A DNA stretch of 51,201 nucleotides from CAZPBN01 sp964584935 (GCA_964584935.1 CAZPBN010000018.1:1-51201); one strand, 5' to 3'; shown: positions 7,179-17,371, counted from the first letter of the stretch. Notes: generated by a model not told the origin, from the sequence alone. Numbers and translations: made by a program.

Positions 7179-9860
7179 TTATCGTTCGACGATTATCGTT
7201 TTCTCCACGTCATCGGTCCCGGTGGTTAATTTGACAATATATTCACCGGGTTTCACGTAATTCCCTTCGCCGTACATCCGTCTCTGGGATTCTTCACTTT
7301 CTTCATCTTCCGTCAAATTCCAAACAACAACATTTAATCCCTGATCTTCTGTCGCATCCAATTCTTTAATGACTTCCCCCTCCTGGTTTAATATGAATAG
7401 AGATACATCTTGCTTTTCGTTCAAATAGTAATAAATACCAGGTGTTATTCCACCTTCTCTTCTCCAATAGACTCTCTGGGGAAGTTTGGCTTTTTTTATG
7501 TCAAAAACATGTGCATTTTTTTTCCTAATTTCATCATTCCATTTCTGAATATTATCCACATCCATAACATAGATCCCGCGTCCATGAGTGGCTGCAACAA
7601 GGATGTTATCCCGCGGATGAATCACCAGATCATGCACAAACGTGGTGGGAAGATTATTGGCAAGCACATGCCATTCCTCTCCCTTATTGACGGATATATA
7701 AACTCCAAGATCGGTTCCCACATAGAGAATCTGTTCATTATTCGGGTCTTCCCTTATCACATTGATAGGCCCGCAGGGAATATTATTGGTGATGTCCACC
7801 CAGGTTTTTCCATAATCTGTGGATTTCCACAGATAGGCGGCAAAATCATCATCCCTTTTTCCATTCTGAGAAAGATAAACAGTTCCTTCATTAAAAGCAG
7901 AAGCAACGACTCTTGATATCCATCTCTCCGGAAAGTCCTCTGAAATTTCCTCCCAATTTTCTCCTCCGTCTTTGGTGACATGAGCTCTTCCATCGTCAGT
8001 TCCTACATAAATCAAACCCTGTTTAAGCGGGGATTCAGAAATTGCAAATATGGTTTGATAAGGAATATCTCCCATTTTATCTTTATCGTTATAAGTCAAA
8101 TCCGGACTAATTTTCTCCCATGTCTCTCCCCTATCTCTGGAACGAAATAAGAAATTCATTCCGTGATAGATGGTTTTGTGGTCATGAGGGGAAATAATAA
8201 AGGGAGCAACCCATTGTCCCCGCAGCGGCGGTTCACCCTTTTCCGGTTTGGGAACAATACTTTTCGTTTTTCCCGTGCTTAGATTTGTCCTTGTAATTCT
8301 TCCATAAAAACCAGCAGAATAAACAATATCAGGATTGGTGGGGTCAATGGCATGACTGCTGCCTTCCCCTCCGGGAGCCCTTTCAAACTCGACCGCAGGA
8401 ATATTGTTCCGTCCGTGACTCAAATCAACCACACCCCGATAGCTTCCATGGTCTTGAATGGAGCCATACACATGAAAAGGATCATCCATATCATACATAA
8501 CATTGAAAAACTGAACCAGAGGAAGGTTATCATAAAAGGTTTTCCAATTCTCTCCTCCATCATAACTGATGGCCACTCCTCCGTCATTGACATTGACCAG
8601 ATAATCAGAATTTTCTGGATCAATCCACAAGCCATGATGGTCACCGTGCATACCGTATAAGGGTCGGAATGTCTTACCTCCGTCCTCAGATACATTCAAG
8701 GCGAGACCCATCACATAAATTTTATTTTCGTTATTGGGATCCACTCTGATCTGACCAAAAACCCATCCATAGGTTGCTGAAAGGCTCCTCATATAATTGT
8801 TTTCTTCACTCACCTGTCTCCAGGACATGCCTTTATTATCAGTGCGAAAAACAGTCGCTCCTTTTATCACCTCTTTTTTTGGCCTTCCATAGGAATCCGT
8901 CTCTCCTTTAGAGACTTTGCCTACTGGTTCATAGTTGTCAATAAAGGCATACAATACATTCGGATTGGACCGGCATGTGTCAATTCCAATTCGACCCCTG
9001 TATTTTGCCGGAGGAAGTCCTTTATTGATCTGCATCCAGGTATCTCCTCCATCTTCGGTTTTATAAATTCCGCTTCCATTATAGTCAGGCTCGTTTCTCG
9101 GATCGTTCCATTTTTTTCTTCGTCTTTCCCAGGTTGCCACATACAATGTATCAGTATCCGAAGGATCCATTACCAAATCAATCGCACCGGTTCGTTCATT
9201 GATATAGAATATTTTGTCCCAGTTCTCTCCTCCATTTAAAGTCCTGTACACTCCTCTTTCTTTATTATTGGTCCATTCATGTCCGGAGGATGCCACATAC
9301 ACAACATCAGAATTTTCAGGATGAATAACAATTCTGGGTATGGTGTGGGTTCCAGCCAGGCCCTTATATTCCCAGGTCTTCCCAGCATCCGTGGATTTAT
9401 AAACTCCGGCACCCGCCATAGAGCTTCTGAAAATATTCGCTTCTCCTGTGCCTATCCAGACAATATTATGATCAGAAGGGGCAATAGTGACATCTCCTAT
9501 CGACGTGGAAGGAGCATACTCGAAAACAGGCTTCCAGGTTGTTCCTTCATTGGTGGTCTTCCAAACCCCGCCTGAAGCTCCTGCCACATATATGGTGTAT
9601 TTTTCCCCTTTTGGGGTTACTACATCCACATCAGTCATTCGACCGCTCACATTTGTGGGTCCAATAAACTGCCATTTGATATTTTTAAACATCGAGATAT
9701 CTTTCAAGGCAATGTGCTGGTCATACCATTTTAACCGCTGTTCGGGATCGGTTTGCTTTCCTCCATCAATGGCAACCACTGGTGCCGATATAAATAGAGT
9801 GAATAATAAAACACCGATACCAATGGAAATAAAGTTAATATTTTTTTTGCCTAAAAACAT
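7179..9860 (-). CDS. Exported VPS10/BNR-repeat beta-propeller protein with C-terminal FlgD-like domain
   Basis: An 893-residue protein with a signal peptide (GKKNINF, then a hydrophobic run ending near APVVA). Repeated Asp-box (BNR) motifs, such as STDAGKTW, LNGGENW, EDGGDTW, YDGGENW, RDRGETW and STDYGKTW, mark sortilin/VPS10-like propellers. The last ~120 residues (VSLFILNQEGEVIKELD, then KPGEYIVKL) resemble an Ig-like FlgD/C-terminal sorting-type domain. ATG 9860 was chosen because GGGAGG lies seven bases upstream; a longer start at 9881 would spoil the signal peptide. No catalytic residues can be named: members are often loosely called glycosyl hydrolases, but function is unknown. A larger paralogue lies at 43524-46688. 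Confidence 0.85.
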   Translation of the reverse strand: MFLGKKNINFISIGIGVLLFTLFISAPVVAIDGGKQTDPEQRLKWYDQHIALKDISMFKNIKWQFIGPTNVSGRMTDVDVVTPKGEKYTIYVAGASGGVWKTTNEGTTWKPVFEYAPSTSIGDVTIAPSDHNIVWIGTGEANIFRSSMAGAGVYKSTDAGKTWEYKGLAGTHTIPRIVIHPENSDVVYVASSGHEWTNNKERGVYRTLNGGENWDKIFYINERTGAIDLVMDPSDTDTLYVATWERRRKKWNDPRNEPDYNGSGIYKTEDGGDTWMQINKGLPPAKYRGRIGIDTCRSNPNVLYAFIDNYEPVGKVSKGETDSYGRPKKEVIKGATVFRTDNKGMSWRQVSEENNYMRSLSATYGWVFGQIRVDPNNENKIYVMGLALNVSEDGGKTFRPLYGMHGDHHGLWIDPENSDYLVNVNDGGVAISYDGGENWKTFYDNLPLVQFFNVMYDMDDPFHVYGSIQDHGSYRGVVDLSHGRNNIPAVEFERAPGGEGSSHAIDPTNPDIVYSAGFYGRITRTNLSTGKTKSIVPKPEKGEPPLRGQWVAPFIISPHDHKTIYHGMNFLFRSRDRGETWEKISPDLTYNDKDKMGDIPYQTIFAISESPLKQGLIYVGTDDGRAHVTKDGGENWEEISEDFPERWISRVVASAFNEGTVYLSQNGKRDDDFAAYLWKSTDYGKTWVDITNNIPCGPINVIREDPNNEQILYVGTDLGVYISVNKGEEWHVLANNLPTTFVHDLVIHPRDNILVAATHGRGIYVMDVDNIQKWNDEIRKKNAHVFDIKKAKLPQRVYWRREGGITPGIYYYLNEKQDVSLFILNQEGEVIKELDATEDQGLNVVVWNLTEDEESEESQRRMYGEGNYVKPGEYIVKLTTGTDDVEKTIIVER

Positions 9861-10558
9861 TGGATATCCTCCCTTACTCAATTAAAAATTTAAACATAAT
9901 TAAATCAATGAATGTATTTTACACAATTCCCTAATAAAATAAAAGACTCTCTTACCGATATTCCTTCAGTCCAATAAAATACATTCGAAATAAGAAAACA
10001 CCTCAAATTTTGACGGTGACTATCACGATAAAACAGGAAAATGTTTGAAAACTGCAATATGAGTCCGATACGGGAATCGGACCCATCAGATTAGATTTGG
10101 ATTGCCCGATCAAGTCGGGCAATGACATATGTAGGGACTGGTCTCTGATTCGCTCGGTGACAGATACAAGCATAATGTTCACCGATCAAGTTGGGCAATG
10201 ACATATGTAAGGACTGGTCCCCGAACAGTCCAAACAAAACATAACAAACACGATAAACCCGAAAAACGCAATAAAATATATCCGATATGTGGATTGGGAT
10301 CTACGGTCCCGATACAGGGATCGGGCTATGCGGCCCAATACGGGGATTGGGCCCTACAGAACACATTCAATTGTAGGATTACAAAATGTAGGGACTGGCT
10401 TCTGAACAGTCCAAATAGATGACCGAACCGATATGGGGATCAGGTCATGCAGCCCAATACAGGGATTGGGGTCTACTCAACAAACGCAAGTTACACAACA
10501 AACAATATAAACGCTAGCAACGCAAGTCATGCATTAAACGCGAAAAACGCAACAAACG
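9861..10558. repeat. Repeat-rich spacer with REP-like hairpins and GCGTTNNTT repeats
   Basis: No gene is seen. A 9-bp-stem hairpin lies at 10101-10123 (ATTGCCCGA / TCGGGCAAT), and its surroundings recur in part at about 10182-10219 with GGCAATGACATATGTA. GGACTG...CAGTCC hairpins occur at 10211-10231 and 10392-10412. The phrase 'GGGATTGGG' plus GGGCCCTACAGAACAC appears near 10340. From about 10480 the spacer dissolves into AACGCAANN nonamers that run up to the stop codon of pgi. The 54 A-rich bases after 9861 hold the ribosome binding site of the VPS10 gene. Confidence 0.65.
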
Positions 10559-12196
10559 TTATAAACGCTCAGTAATAAGATTTTTGAGCCTTTCAAGGCC
10601 TCCTATGGCATCATTATTTAAATCGATCCGCAAAATTGTTCTCCTCCGTTCCTTTAAGGCACAATAATCTCCAAAAGATTGGGCATGGATCAAATCTTTG
10701 AAACTGAAATTGGTTTCTGGAATTGAAATATTTTTTTCCGGATTGTCTATAAGTTGAAGAAAAAGAGCTCCGGAAGGGCCTCCTTTATGCATTTGACCGG
10801 TTGAATGCAAAAAACGAGGACCGTATCCAACAGTAGTCGCAATATGAGTTTTTTCTAACAGTTTCAATCTTAATTCCTGGATGCTTTTTGTTATTTCCGG
10901 AGACGGAAATAGATAGGCTTGGATTCCAATATAATAATCATCTCGGGTATAGGAAAGCCATTGATCCACAGCATCAATCAACGGTTCTTTTTTATTCAAG
11001 GAGTGTGATTCGTTCAAACGGTCATTACTGGAATTTTTTTGGTTGGTTTCTATGAATCTCTTTGTTTTATCCTTGGTTAACTGGACATTCGGCTGGTTAA
11101 AGGGATTGATACTCAAAGCAGCTCCTGCCGAAGCAATTCCTAATTCCCAAAGAAACATTTCCCTCCCCAGATCTATCAAATCATCCACGGCTATCTGGAT
11201 GGAAGGAAAACCGGAATCCTCAAACAATTTCGTTCTTTTTGCTGTTTCTCCCCGTTCCTCTCCTTTGAGAAACAAATTGACAAAAAACCGGTCCTTTCCA
11301 TAATGACCAATAGGAACTAAGGGTTCGTCAATAACCGGGACGATTCCCTTTTCATTTTTTCCTAAACTTTCGGATATTAACTGTTCCAGCCATATCGGAA
11401 AATTCTTGAGTGATGGAGAGGTAAGAAAAGTCATCTTATCTTTTCTGCCATTCATCTCACTCAGGACAGCTCCTATTTCCAGCCCTTTGTCTAACTCTCT
11501 GAAATCCAGTTTCGCTTTTTCAACAAGACCCTGAATATCCACTCCCATCAAGGCTGCAGGGACCAATCCAAAATCAGAAAGGGCAGAAAACCGTCCTCCC
11601 ACATCTGTGGGAGCATTGAATATTTTTCTAAAATTCCTCTTCAGTCCTAATTGTTCCAAAGGAGAACCATGATCGGTGATCGCACAAAATCTGTCTCCAG
11701 GTTTTTTGGATATTTGTTTGACCCTTTTCCAGAAATAATAAAATAAAGATAAAGTCTCCAGAGTTGTCCCTGATTTGCTAGAGACAACGAATAACGTGGA
11801 AGATAAATCAATGGCTTCCTCTAAAGAACAAATCACTTCAGGATGAGTGCTGTCCAGAACTGTGAGTTCGGGGTAACCTCTGCCCCCCCCCCATGTCTTC
11901 TCAAAGACTTCAGCGGCTAGACTTGAACCTCCCATTCCAATAACGACCACACGGCTTGTTCCTTCCTTTTTTATTTCTTCTGCAAAATCGACAATCTTTT
12001 TCAGTTTATTCTGTTCGTCATCAAGAAGAAAAAGCCATCCCAGTCGATCTGTGATTTCAGAGGCATCTTTTGCAGGCCAAAGGCTGGGATCTTTGTTCCA
12101 TAATCGATCAATAAAATTTTCGGTTTCCCACTGATTCAATCTTCTTTGTATTTGATTCTGATTTTGTCTGAATTTTATAACCTGTTTTCTATTCAT
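10559..12196 (-). CDS. pgi: Phosphoglucose isomerase (domain of the transaldolase/PGI family)
   Basis: Interconverts glucose-6-phosphate and fructose-6-phosphate. Sugar isomerase (SIS) signatures are visible: VVIGMGGSSLAAEVF near residue 85, FVVSSKSGTTLETL, GGRFSALSDFGLVPAALMG, and the C-terminal LHSTGQMHKGGPSGALFLQLID. That last block is typical of the PGI half of bifunctional transaldolase-PGI proteins, and the ~545-residue length matches that half alone, so this seems to be a stand-alone version. ATG 12196 is preferred to the TTG four codons upstream; no strong ribosome binding site is seen for either. The stop codon abuts the upstream-spacer repeats. Confidence 0.88.
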   Translation of the reverse strand: MNRKQVIKFRQNQNQIQRRLNQWETENFIDRLWNKDPSLWPAKDASEITDRLGWLFLLDDEQNKLKKIVDFAEEIKKEGTSRVVVIGMGGSSLAAEVFEKTWGGGRGYPELTVLDSTHPEVICSLEEAIDLSSTLFVVSSKSGTTLETLSLFYYFWKRVKQISKKPGDRFCAITDHGSPLEQLGLKRNFRKIFNAPTDVGGRFSALSDFGLVPAALMGVDIQGLVEKAKLDFRELDKGLEIGAVLSEMNGRKDKMTFLTSPSLKNFPIWLEQLISESLGKNEKGIVPVIDEPLVPIGHYGKDRFFVNLFLKGEERGETAKRTKLFEDSGFPSIQIAVDDLIDLGREMFLWELGIASAGAALSINPFNQPNVQLTKDKTKRFIETNQKNSSNDRLNESHSLNKKEPLIDAVDQWLSYTRDDYYIGIQAYLFPSPEITKSIQELRLKLLEKTHIATTVGYGPRFLHSTGQMHKGGPSGALFLQLIDNPEKNISIPETNFSFKDLIHAQSFGDYCALKERRRTILRIDLNNDAIGGLERLKNLITERL

Positions 12197-12213
12197 TTTA
12201 AATAACAAACGGT

Positions 12214-12657
12214 TTATTTTTTGATTCTTCCGTTATCCCCCACTTTCCAGGTTCCATTGACTTTCACGTAAAGAACAGTCCTTTGAATTTGCCTTTCATC
12301 CTTTCTCTTGAATTTTATATCGATGAGTTTCCAATCTTCAAGTCCGCTGTAGAGAAATTCTAACTCTGTCCTGTTTGGCCCTGCGAAATTTTTTCCATTG
12401 AATTTCCTGAGCATCGATTTATCATTCCCGTAATTTCTTATGTATACAGGAAAAAGGTCTTTCTGAGCGGCATCATTTTTTATAAATTCTTCAACAATAT
12501 CTTCGGGTTGGTAATTTTCACTAATCTCAATCCATTGGTATCCTTTCTTTCTGGATTCACTTCTTTTGTCATCTGATTTTTGACACCCGTAAAATCCTCC
12601 AGCTGCCAATACGAGGATAATAAATATGATAACAATAATCTTCTGTGTTTTTATCAT
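12214..12657 (-). CDS. Small membrane-anchored or exported protein of unknown function
   Basis: 147 residues. The N-terminus is a basic start and a long hydrophobic segment (IIVIIFIILVLAAGG) followed by YGCQKSDDK, so it is exported: either anchored by the helix or a lipoprotein with a non-ideal lipobox (FYGC). The rest is hydrophilic, with a C-terminal TVLYVKVNGTWKVGDNG strand pattern reminiscent of small NTF2-like or lumazine-binding-type folds, but I do not recognise a family. ATG 12657 has GGGAG seven bases upstream, which decides it over an in-frame start at 12738. It follows the VWA gene by 100 bases on the same strand. Confidence 0.65.
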   Translation of the reverse strand: MIKTQKIIVIIFIILVLAAGGFYGCQKSDDKRSESRKKGYQWIEISENYQPEDIVEEFIKNDAAQKDLFPVYIRNYGNDKSMLRKFNGKNFAGPNRTELEFLYSGLEDWKLIDIKFKRKDERQIQRTVLYVKVNGTWKVGDNGRIKK

Positions 12658-12757
12658 AAAAGGACTCCCTTGTTTAATTTGATAGATTCTTAAAATGCCA
12701 GGAGGAAGAAAACGATTCATTCTTATCCATAGTTCCATTCATCTCTCTATCCTTTTC

Positions 12758-15127
12758 TTAAAATTTCAACATAGTTGCAATATAAAACTGCATAAAGCTT
12801 ACGTCAAGCTCTCGTCGAACTCTATGCACGCGCATACTAAAATCGATATTGACATTCCGGGATACAACATAATACAATCCGGCACCGACAGAATACCCCA
12901 AAGCAGCATGACTGTCTTCCAGAGAATAGTAACCCATACCAGCCATAAAATAAGGCTCGATTTGCTTGATGCGATATCTGTATTGAAGATAGGAGGTGAG
13001 ATGATAAAAAAGCCTCACCCATCCCTTCCTGTTATCCAGCCGATTGCAGCAGATATCACTTTTGACGCTCAAATTGCCGTTCAAACGATAGGCATAACTC
13101 AATGCCAAACTGTTTCCGCTGGTGACGTCCTCATCAAATGATCCTTCCGGGGTCGCCACCCCGAAATGAAAACCGGCTTCATGCCGGCTTAAGGCAAACA
13201 GTGAATAGGCACCAAGAGATATTTCTCCCACTTCCACTTCAACGGTTGCTTTTCCATCGGGCTCAACAACCATCTCTTGAGAAAAAGTAGAATCAAGATT
13301 ATCCACAACCTCCCCTTCTAACCGGCATTCTTCTCCGATGGATCGAACAGTAATGTTTCTTCCTGTCCCGGGAAAAACAGAATTCCCGTATTTATCCTTA
13401 GGCGCAATGACCACATCAACTTTTCGATGGTCATTTGCATCACGAGAACACAGAGACATTTTAACCCGGCTTTTTTTCGGATCCGCTGGCCCTGGACTGC
13501 AAATGGTAGAGAGGAAAGCAAAACGCCTAAAATTCCTTCCATAATAAAGAGGCCCGCTGGCATATATAGTGAATTCATACAAACCAGCTATTTGAGTGAA
13601 ATCTCCGGAAAGGCTCCCGGTGAAAAGACCATCATGAGCAACTTCATCCAGTTCTGTGCCGTCATCATTGAGTTTAATCCAAACATACTTATGAGGATAC
13701 AAATCAAACTTATGTGGATTTTTTCTTTTGAGAATAGTTTTCAACTGATTAAGAAGGGAGGAAATCTGATTGGTATCACGATCGAAAGAAGGATTCAATC
13801 TGTGAGAATACTTCTCTAATAAGTTACTAAAAGACCTTTCTGGAATCTCAACCAGGGCAAAGACAGAAATATTTTGAGAGTTTTGTCTAATGGAGTCAAG
13901 TTTGGCCAATATTTTTATATCATTTCCTGTCTCAAATCCTTGACAATCCAGGAATGCATCCAGATGCGCATATTCCACATCGGAAAAAACAGCAAGAGAA
14001 TAATCGGATGTCGCCGAAAATTCCCCTATCTGTTTCAAGCGAAATTCCCAGGACGTGTTCTTCCCCGGCCGAAATCTTATTATTTTAAAACAAGGGGCAT
14101 CCAATTCTTCTGGCTGGTTCCATTCAGTTTCCCCTTTCTTTCGACATTCCACTCTCAACTCAGTATGTTTCTTTTCAGCGCTCCATGCCACAGCAACCGT
14201 CGCCACTTCAACGCCACTGTCAAAATCCACCTCAAATCTTTTCTCCGGAACCAAATATCCAGTCTTATTTCTTTCAAAATAAACAATATCACTCAAAGCT
14301 CCTCTTATTCCATAAAATGTCGATGCCAAATCAAACCAGCTCACATTCCCAAAAATATGATCTCCTCTCGTGCTATCCCTCAGTTGAGCCATCAGGTCAA
14401 AAGACCATCCCAGTTTTTCTCCAAAAAAAACTGAGAACAGTTTGATATTATTGCCCCCAATGGTATTGGTCACATCAATCCCTGAATAAGAAAAAAGCCT
14501 TTCACACTGGAAAGGAGGCGAGGAACCAATAAAAGGACTAATGTTTTGAATTCCATCACTGAACAACACAATGGCTTTAGAGGCATCTGAAGGTGAATCT
14601 CTCAAATTTTCGGCTGCTCTGAGTAATCCTTGTCCTAAAGGCGAACAATGATATGTTTCTTCCCCGTTAACACTATTCATGGCACTTTCCCGGTCTGAAC
14701 CATTATTTATTCTCCGCATGGGGAAAAGCACTGATGTTTCATTGAACAAACCAGTATGGTATTTTCCATCCATCCCTATATAGCTCGTTTCAAATTCACC
14801 GTTCTTCGGATTTCCGGTTGAAAAACCGTATTCTCCAAACCATGTCCCTTCTTCCAAAAGAGCCGGAAAAAGTGTCCTTTCATTCTCAAGAAATCCGGCT
14901 TTTTGATTGATATCCTTGTGTTCAACATTCATACTTTCAGATAGATCGACAGCAAAGGCAAGGTATGGAGTGTTTGGATTAACTGAGAGTTTTTCTGTTT
15001 CATTTCCTTTTTCTTTCCGTTCTTTATTCCGGTTCCTTGAATTTTTTCCAGAATCCAGCGCCTCTAACAATAATCCACAGGATAACAAAATAAAAATAAA
15101 TCTTGCTATTGTTCCAATTCGTCTCAT
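12758..15127 (-). CDS. von Willebrand A domain protein with C-terminal outer-membrane beta-barrel-like region
   Basis: 789 residues. After a hydrophobic export signal (IGTIARFIFILLSCGLLL; a lipobox-like LLSC lies within it) and a charged linker, a VWA domain begins with the metal-site motif AVDLSESM near residue 60 and continues through IVLFSDGIQ. The middle contains WIKLNDDGTELDEVAHDGLFTG, a calcium-loop-like pattern seen in extracellular adhesion domains. The last ~150 residues alternate aromatic/hydrophobic residues with glycine turns (YFMAGMGYYS, YSVGAGLYYVVS) and end in a terminal phenylalanine, as in 8-stranded OmpA-like barrels. I infer surface or periplasmic display of the VWA domain. 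ATG 15127 has AGGGAG five bases upstream; the GTG two codons earlier touches that site and is less likely. Confidence 0.75.
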   Translation of the reverse strand: MRRIGTIARFIFILLSCGLLLEALDSGKNSRNRNKERKEKGNETEKLSVNPNTPYLAFAVDLSESMNVEHKDINQKAGFLENERTLFPALLEEGTWFGEYGFSTGNPKNGEFETSYIGMDGKYHTGLFNETSVLFPMRRINNGSDRESAMNSVNGEETYHCSPLGQGLLRAAENLRDSPSDASKAIVLFSDGIQNISPFIGSSPPFQCERLFSYSGIDVTNTIGGNNIKLFSVFFGEKLGWSFDLMAQLRDSTRGDHIFGNVSWFDLASTFYGIRGALSDIVYFERNKTGYLVPEKRFEVDFDSGVEVATVAVAWSAEKKHTELRVECRKKGETEWNQPEELDAPCFKIIRFRPGKNTSWEFRLKQIGEFSATSDYSLAVFSDVEYAHLDAFLDCQGFETGNDIKILAKLDSIRQNSQNISVFALVEIPERSFSNLLEKYSHRLNPSFDRDTNQISSLLNQLKTILKRKNPHKFDLYPHKYVWIKLNDDGTELDEVAHDGLFTGSLSGDFTQIAGLYEFTIYASGPLYYGRNFRRFAFLSTICSPGPADPKKSRVKMSLCSRDANDHRKVDVVIAPKDKYGNSVFPGTGRNITVRSIGEECRLEGEVVDNLDSTFSQEMVVEPDGKATVEVEVGEISLGAYSLFALSRHEAGFHFGVATPEGSFDEDVTSGNSLALSYAYRLNGNLSVKSDICCNRLDNRKGWVRLFYHLTSYLQYRYRIKQIEPYFMAGMGYYSLEDSHAALGYSVGAGLYYVVSRNVNIDFSMRVHRVRRELDVSFMQFYIATMLKF

Positions 15128-15353
15128 GGTCACTCCCTGACCGAATATTTTACTAAGAAAAACTTGAGTTCAATATCATTGTTCAATAGGAAAACTGTAG
15201 CTCCACTCATCATTCCTATCCCATCTAATTCTCATCGGGGAGGAGTATTTTGTAGGAAGCACCTTCTCATGGGCAATGATCTTGGCAAATGAATAATCCA
15301 GGCTCATAAAGAAAAGTCAGTATAAAATGGCATATATTATCTGTCAAGATAAG

Positions 15354-16295
15354 TTATGATTTAAATACCAATCTTCCGCTGGTTATGGGAGATTCATTAT
15401 CATCAAGATACAATTCCAAATTTTCCCCAATACGCACAACTGTTCCTGATGCTATTTCAACGGATTCCTCATTTTCATAATCAGATAGAATTGTCACTTT
15501 TTTTCCAATAACATTGGAATATTCTCTATACAATGCGACAAGCTCCCTGGGCTGTCCCTTCTTTATTTTATGGTAATTCTCATTCAAACGCTTTAAAAGC
15601 CTATCCAATACGATTTTTTGATTGCATTCTGAAGATTCCGAGACAAGACTGGATAAAGATACAGCCTTTTGAATAAATCTGTCTGGATGGATCACAGGAG
15701 TTTTCTGGACATTCATTCCTATACCTAAAATAGCCGATGACACTCTATCATTAGTGCTTCTTGTGTGGGCAAGAAAGCCTGCCAGCTTGGCCCCATCCAC
15801 AAGTATATCATTCACCCATTTGATCGAAGCCCTTCCTTTTATATCCTGAAAACTGTTCACAGTCTCTATAACCGAGACTGCGGCAAGAGTTAAAAAACTC
15901 GCTCCAATATTCTTAACTTGGCAGTTGGGAGCTAAGTAAATAGAAAGATGGAGATTTCCCGGTAGAGCAACCCAGGAACGATCCCTTTGGCCGTGGAATC
16001 GATGACTGGAATCCGCCAAACAGATTATTCCATCCGGCAATTCAGCATTCTCCTTGCTCAATTTTTTCAAAAGGTCATAATGAGATGAACCGGTGTATTC
16101 GGTCATGAGCATATATTCAAATATCCCGTAGGAATCACATTCGGTTTTATAGACAGTTTTGTGCTTAAAAATAGTTTCAAGGAGTTTTATCAAACTGGAT
16201 TCTGAGAAGGAATAAGGCTTTTTTTCAATTTCCCAATTGCTTTTCTTTGTTATTATTCTATTAGAGTATCGAATGCTATCTGTATAAACAATCAT
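15354..16295 (-). CDS. birA: Biotin--[acetyl-CoA-carboxylase] ligase
   Basis: Attaches biotin to the carrier protein of carboxylases via biotinyl-AMP. The catalytic core is recognisable by HGQRDRSWVALPGNLHLS, which takes the place of the usual GRGRxGRxW loop, and by IKWVNDILVDGAKLAG, the biotin/ATP-site motif KWPND(D/I). A C-terminal SH3-like domain (ASGTVVRIGENLELYLDD) follows. There is no N-terminal winged helix, so it is unlikely to be a repressor like E. coli BirA; instead about 90 extra N-terminal residues of unknown role precede the core. The start region has only a weak ribosome binding site. Confidence 0.85.
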   Translation of the reverse strand: MIVYTDSIRYSNRIITKKSNWEIEKKPYSFSESSLIKLLETIFKHKTVYKTECDSYGIFEYMLMTEYTGSSHYDLLKKLSKENAELPDGIICLADSSHRFHGQRDRSWVALPGNLHLSIYLAPNCQVKNIGASFLTLAAVSVIETVNSFQDIKGRASIKWVNDILVDGAKLAGFLAHTRSTNDRVSSAILGIGMNVQKTPVIHPDRFIQKAVSLSSLVSESSECNQKIVLDRLLKRLNENYHKIKKGQPRELVALYREYSNVIGKKVTILSDYENEESVEIASGTVVRIGENLELYLDDNESPITSGRLVFKS

Positions 16296-16520
16296 CTTTT
16301 TACGTTATTATCCCCCTATGGATTCTTCCTTTCTACCAAAAATTCATACTAAGAATATCAGCTCTTTCAGAATTCAAATCAGCTCCCTAATATTCTCTTG
16401 TCCATTTGTTTCCTTTTTCTATGTCATCAAAGAGAATTATAAAGTTGAATCCAATGTGTGTCTTTTGTGGAAATGAAATTCAACTCAAATTTATCCCCCA
16501 TTTCCCCCAAAAATCAATAT

Positions 16521-17237
16521 CTATATACTATTTTTTGAATGTTCTCTTGTTAAAATATCAACACACACATCCACCACATTCGGATCATAAAGAATCCCTT
16601 TTTTCGTTTTTATTTCATTCAATGCTCTCTCTATTCCCAGAGAAGGACGGTAGGGCCGATGAGAAGCCATTGCTTCCACCACATCCGCCACAGCAAGAAT
16701 CCTTGCCTCTAGAAGAATTCCGTCGCCACATATTCCCTGAGGGTATCCCGAACCATCCAGCCTCTCATGATGCTGTAAAACAATTTGTGCCAAAGGCCAG
16801 GGAAAATCTATGGTCTTTAAAATCTCATATCCGACTTTGGGATGAGTTTTGGATATGCTGTATTCAAATTCAGTCCAACGACCGGGCTTGCTCAATATTT
16901 CTGCTGGTATTCCAATTTTTCCAATATCATGAATAACAGCAGCCATATTAATCCCATCGATTTGCTCACTTGGCAATTTCATTTCTTGAGCAATGGTGCA
17001 AGCAATTGTTGCCACCCTTTGCTGGTGATTTGCCGTATATGGATCTCTCAATTCAATAATTTTTGCCATGGCATTCACCACACTTCTCATGGTCTTTTCC
17101 AATTTATCCAGCATATTCACCAATGTATCTTCGGCTTGTTTGTAATGAGTCTCAAGCACTTCAAACGCCGTATCTCCCCGGCGAATTTCGATCAACTCAT
17201 CTAAAATCTTTTCTTTCGAACTATCTTCTGTTTTCAT
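16521..17237 (-). CDS. HD-GYP domain protein, predicted c-di-GMP phosphodiesterase
   Basis: 238 residues: a short coiled-coil-like N-terminus (1-60), then an HD-GYP domain. The metal-binding HD of HDIGKIGIP is at 103-104, HHE at 156-158 and the GYP of DGSGYP at 164-166; the later AVADVVEAMASHRPYRP motif is also intact, so activity is likely. It has no receiver domain; input must come through expression or partners. ATG 17237 is set by GGAGG eight bases upstream. A sigma-54 promoter lies 135 bases upstream (17372-17387), with a candidate activator site behind it, and the NtrC-type activator gene is next door, so it appears to be a target of that regulator. Confidence 0.9.
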   Translation of the reverse strand: MKTEDSSKEKILDELIEIRRGDTAFEVLETHYKQAEDTLVNMLDKLEKTMRSVVNAMAKIIELRDPYTANHQQRVATIACTIAQEMKLPSEQIDGINMAAVIHDIGKIGIPAEILSKPGRWTEFEYSISKTHPKVGYEILKTIDFPWPLAQIVLQHHERLDGSGYPQGICGDGILLEARILAVADVVEAMASHRPYRPSLGIERALNEIKTKKGILYDPNVVDVCVDILTREHSKNSI

Positions 17238-17371
17238 CCTTAAAACCTCCAAGTCATTCTCAACCATTCAATACCCAATGAATCTTCGGTCTTCTTTATA
17301 AGTTGAACTCCTTCCTTCTCAGGACAACTTTCATACATATAGACATCTATCCTTTTTCTAATATTTCCTAC

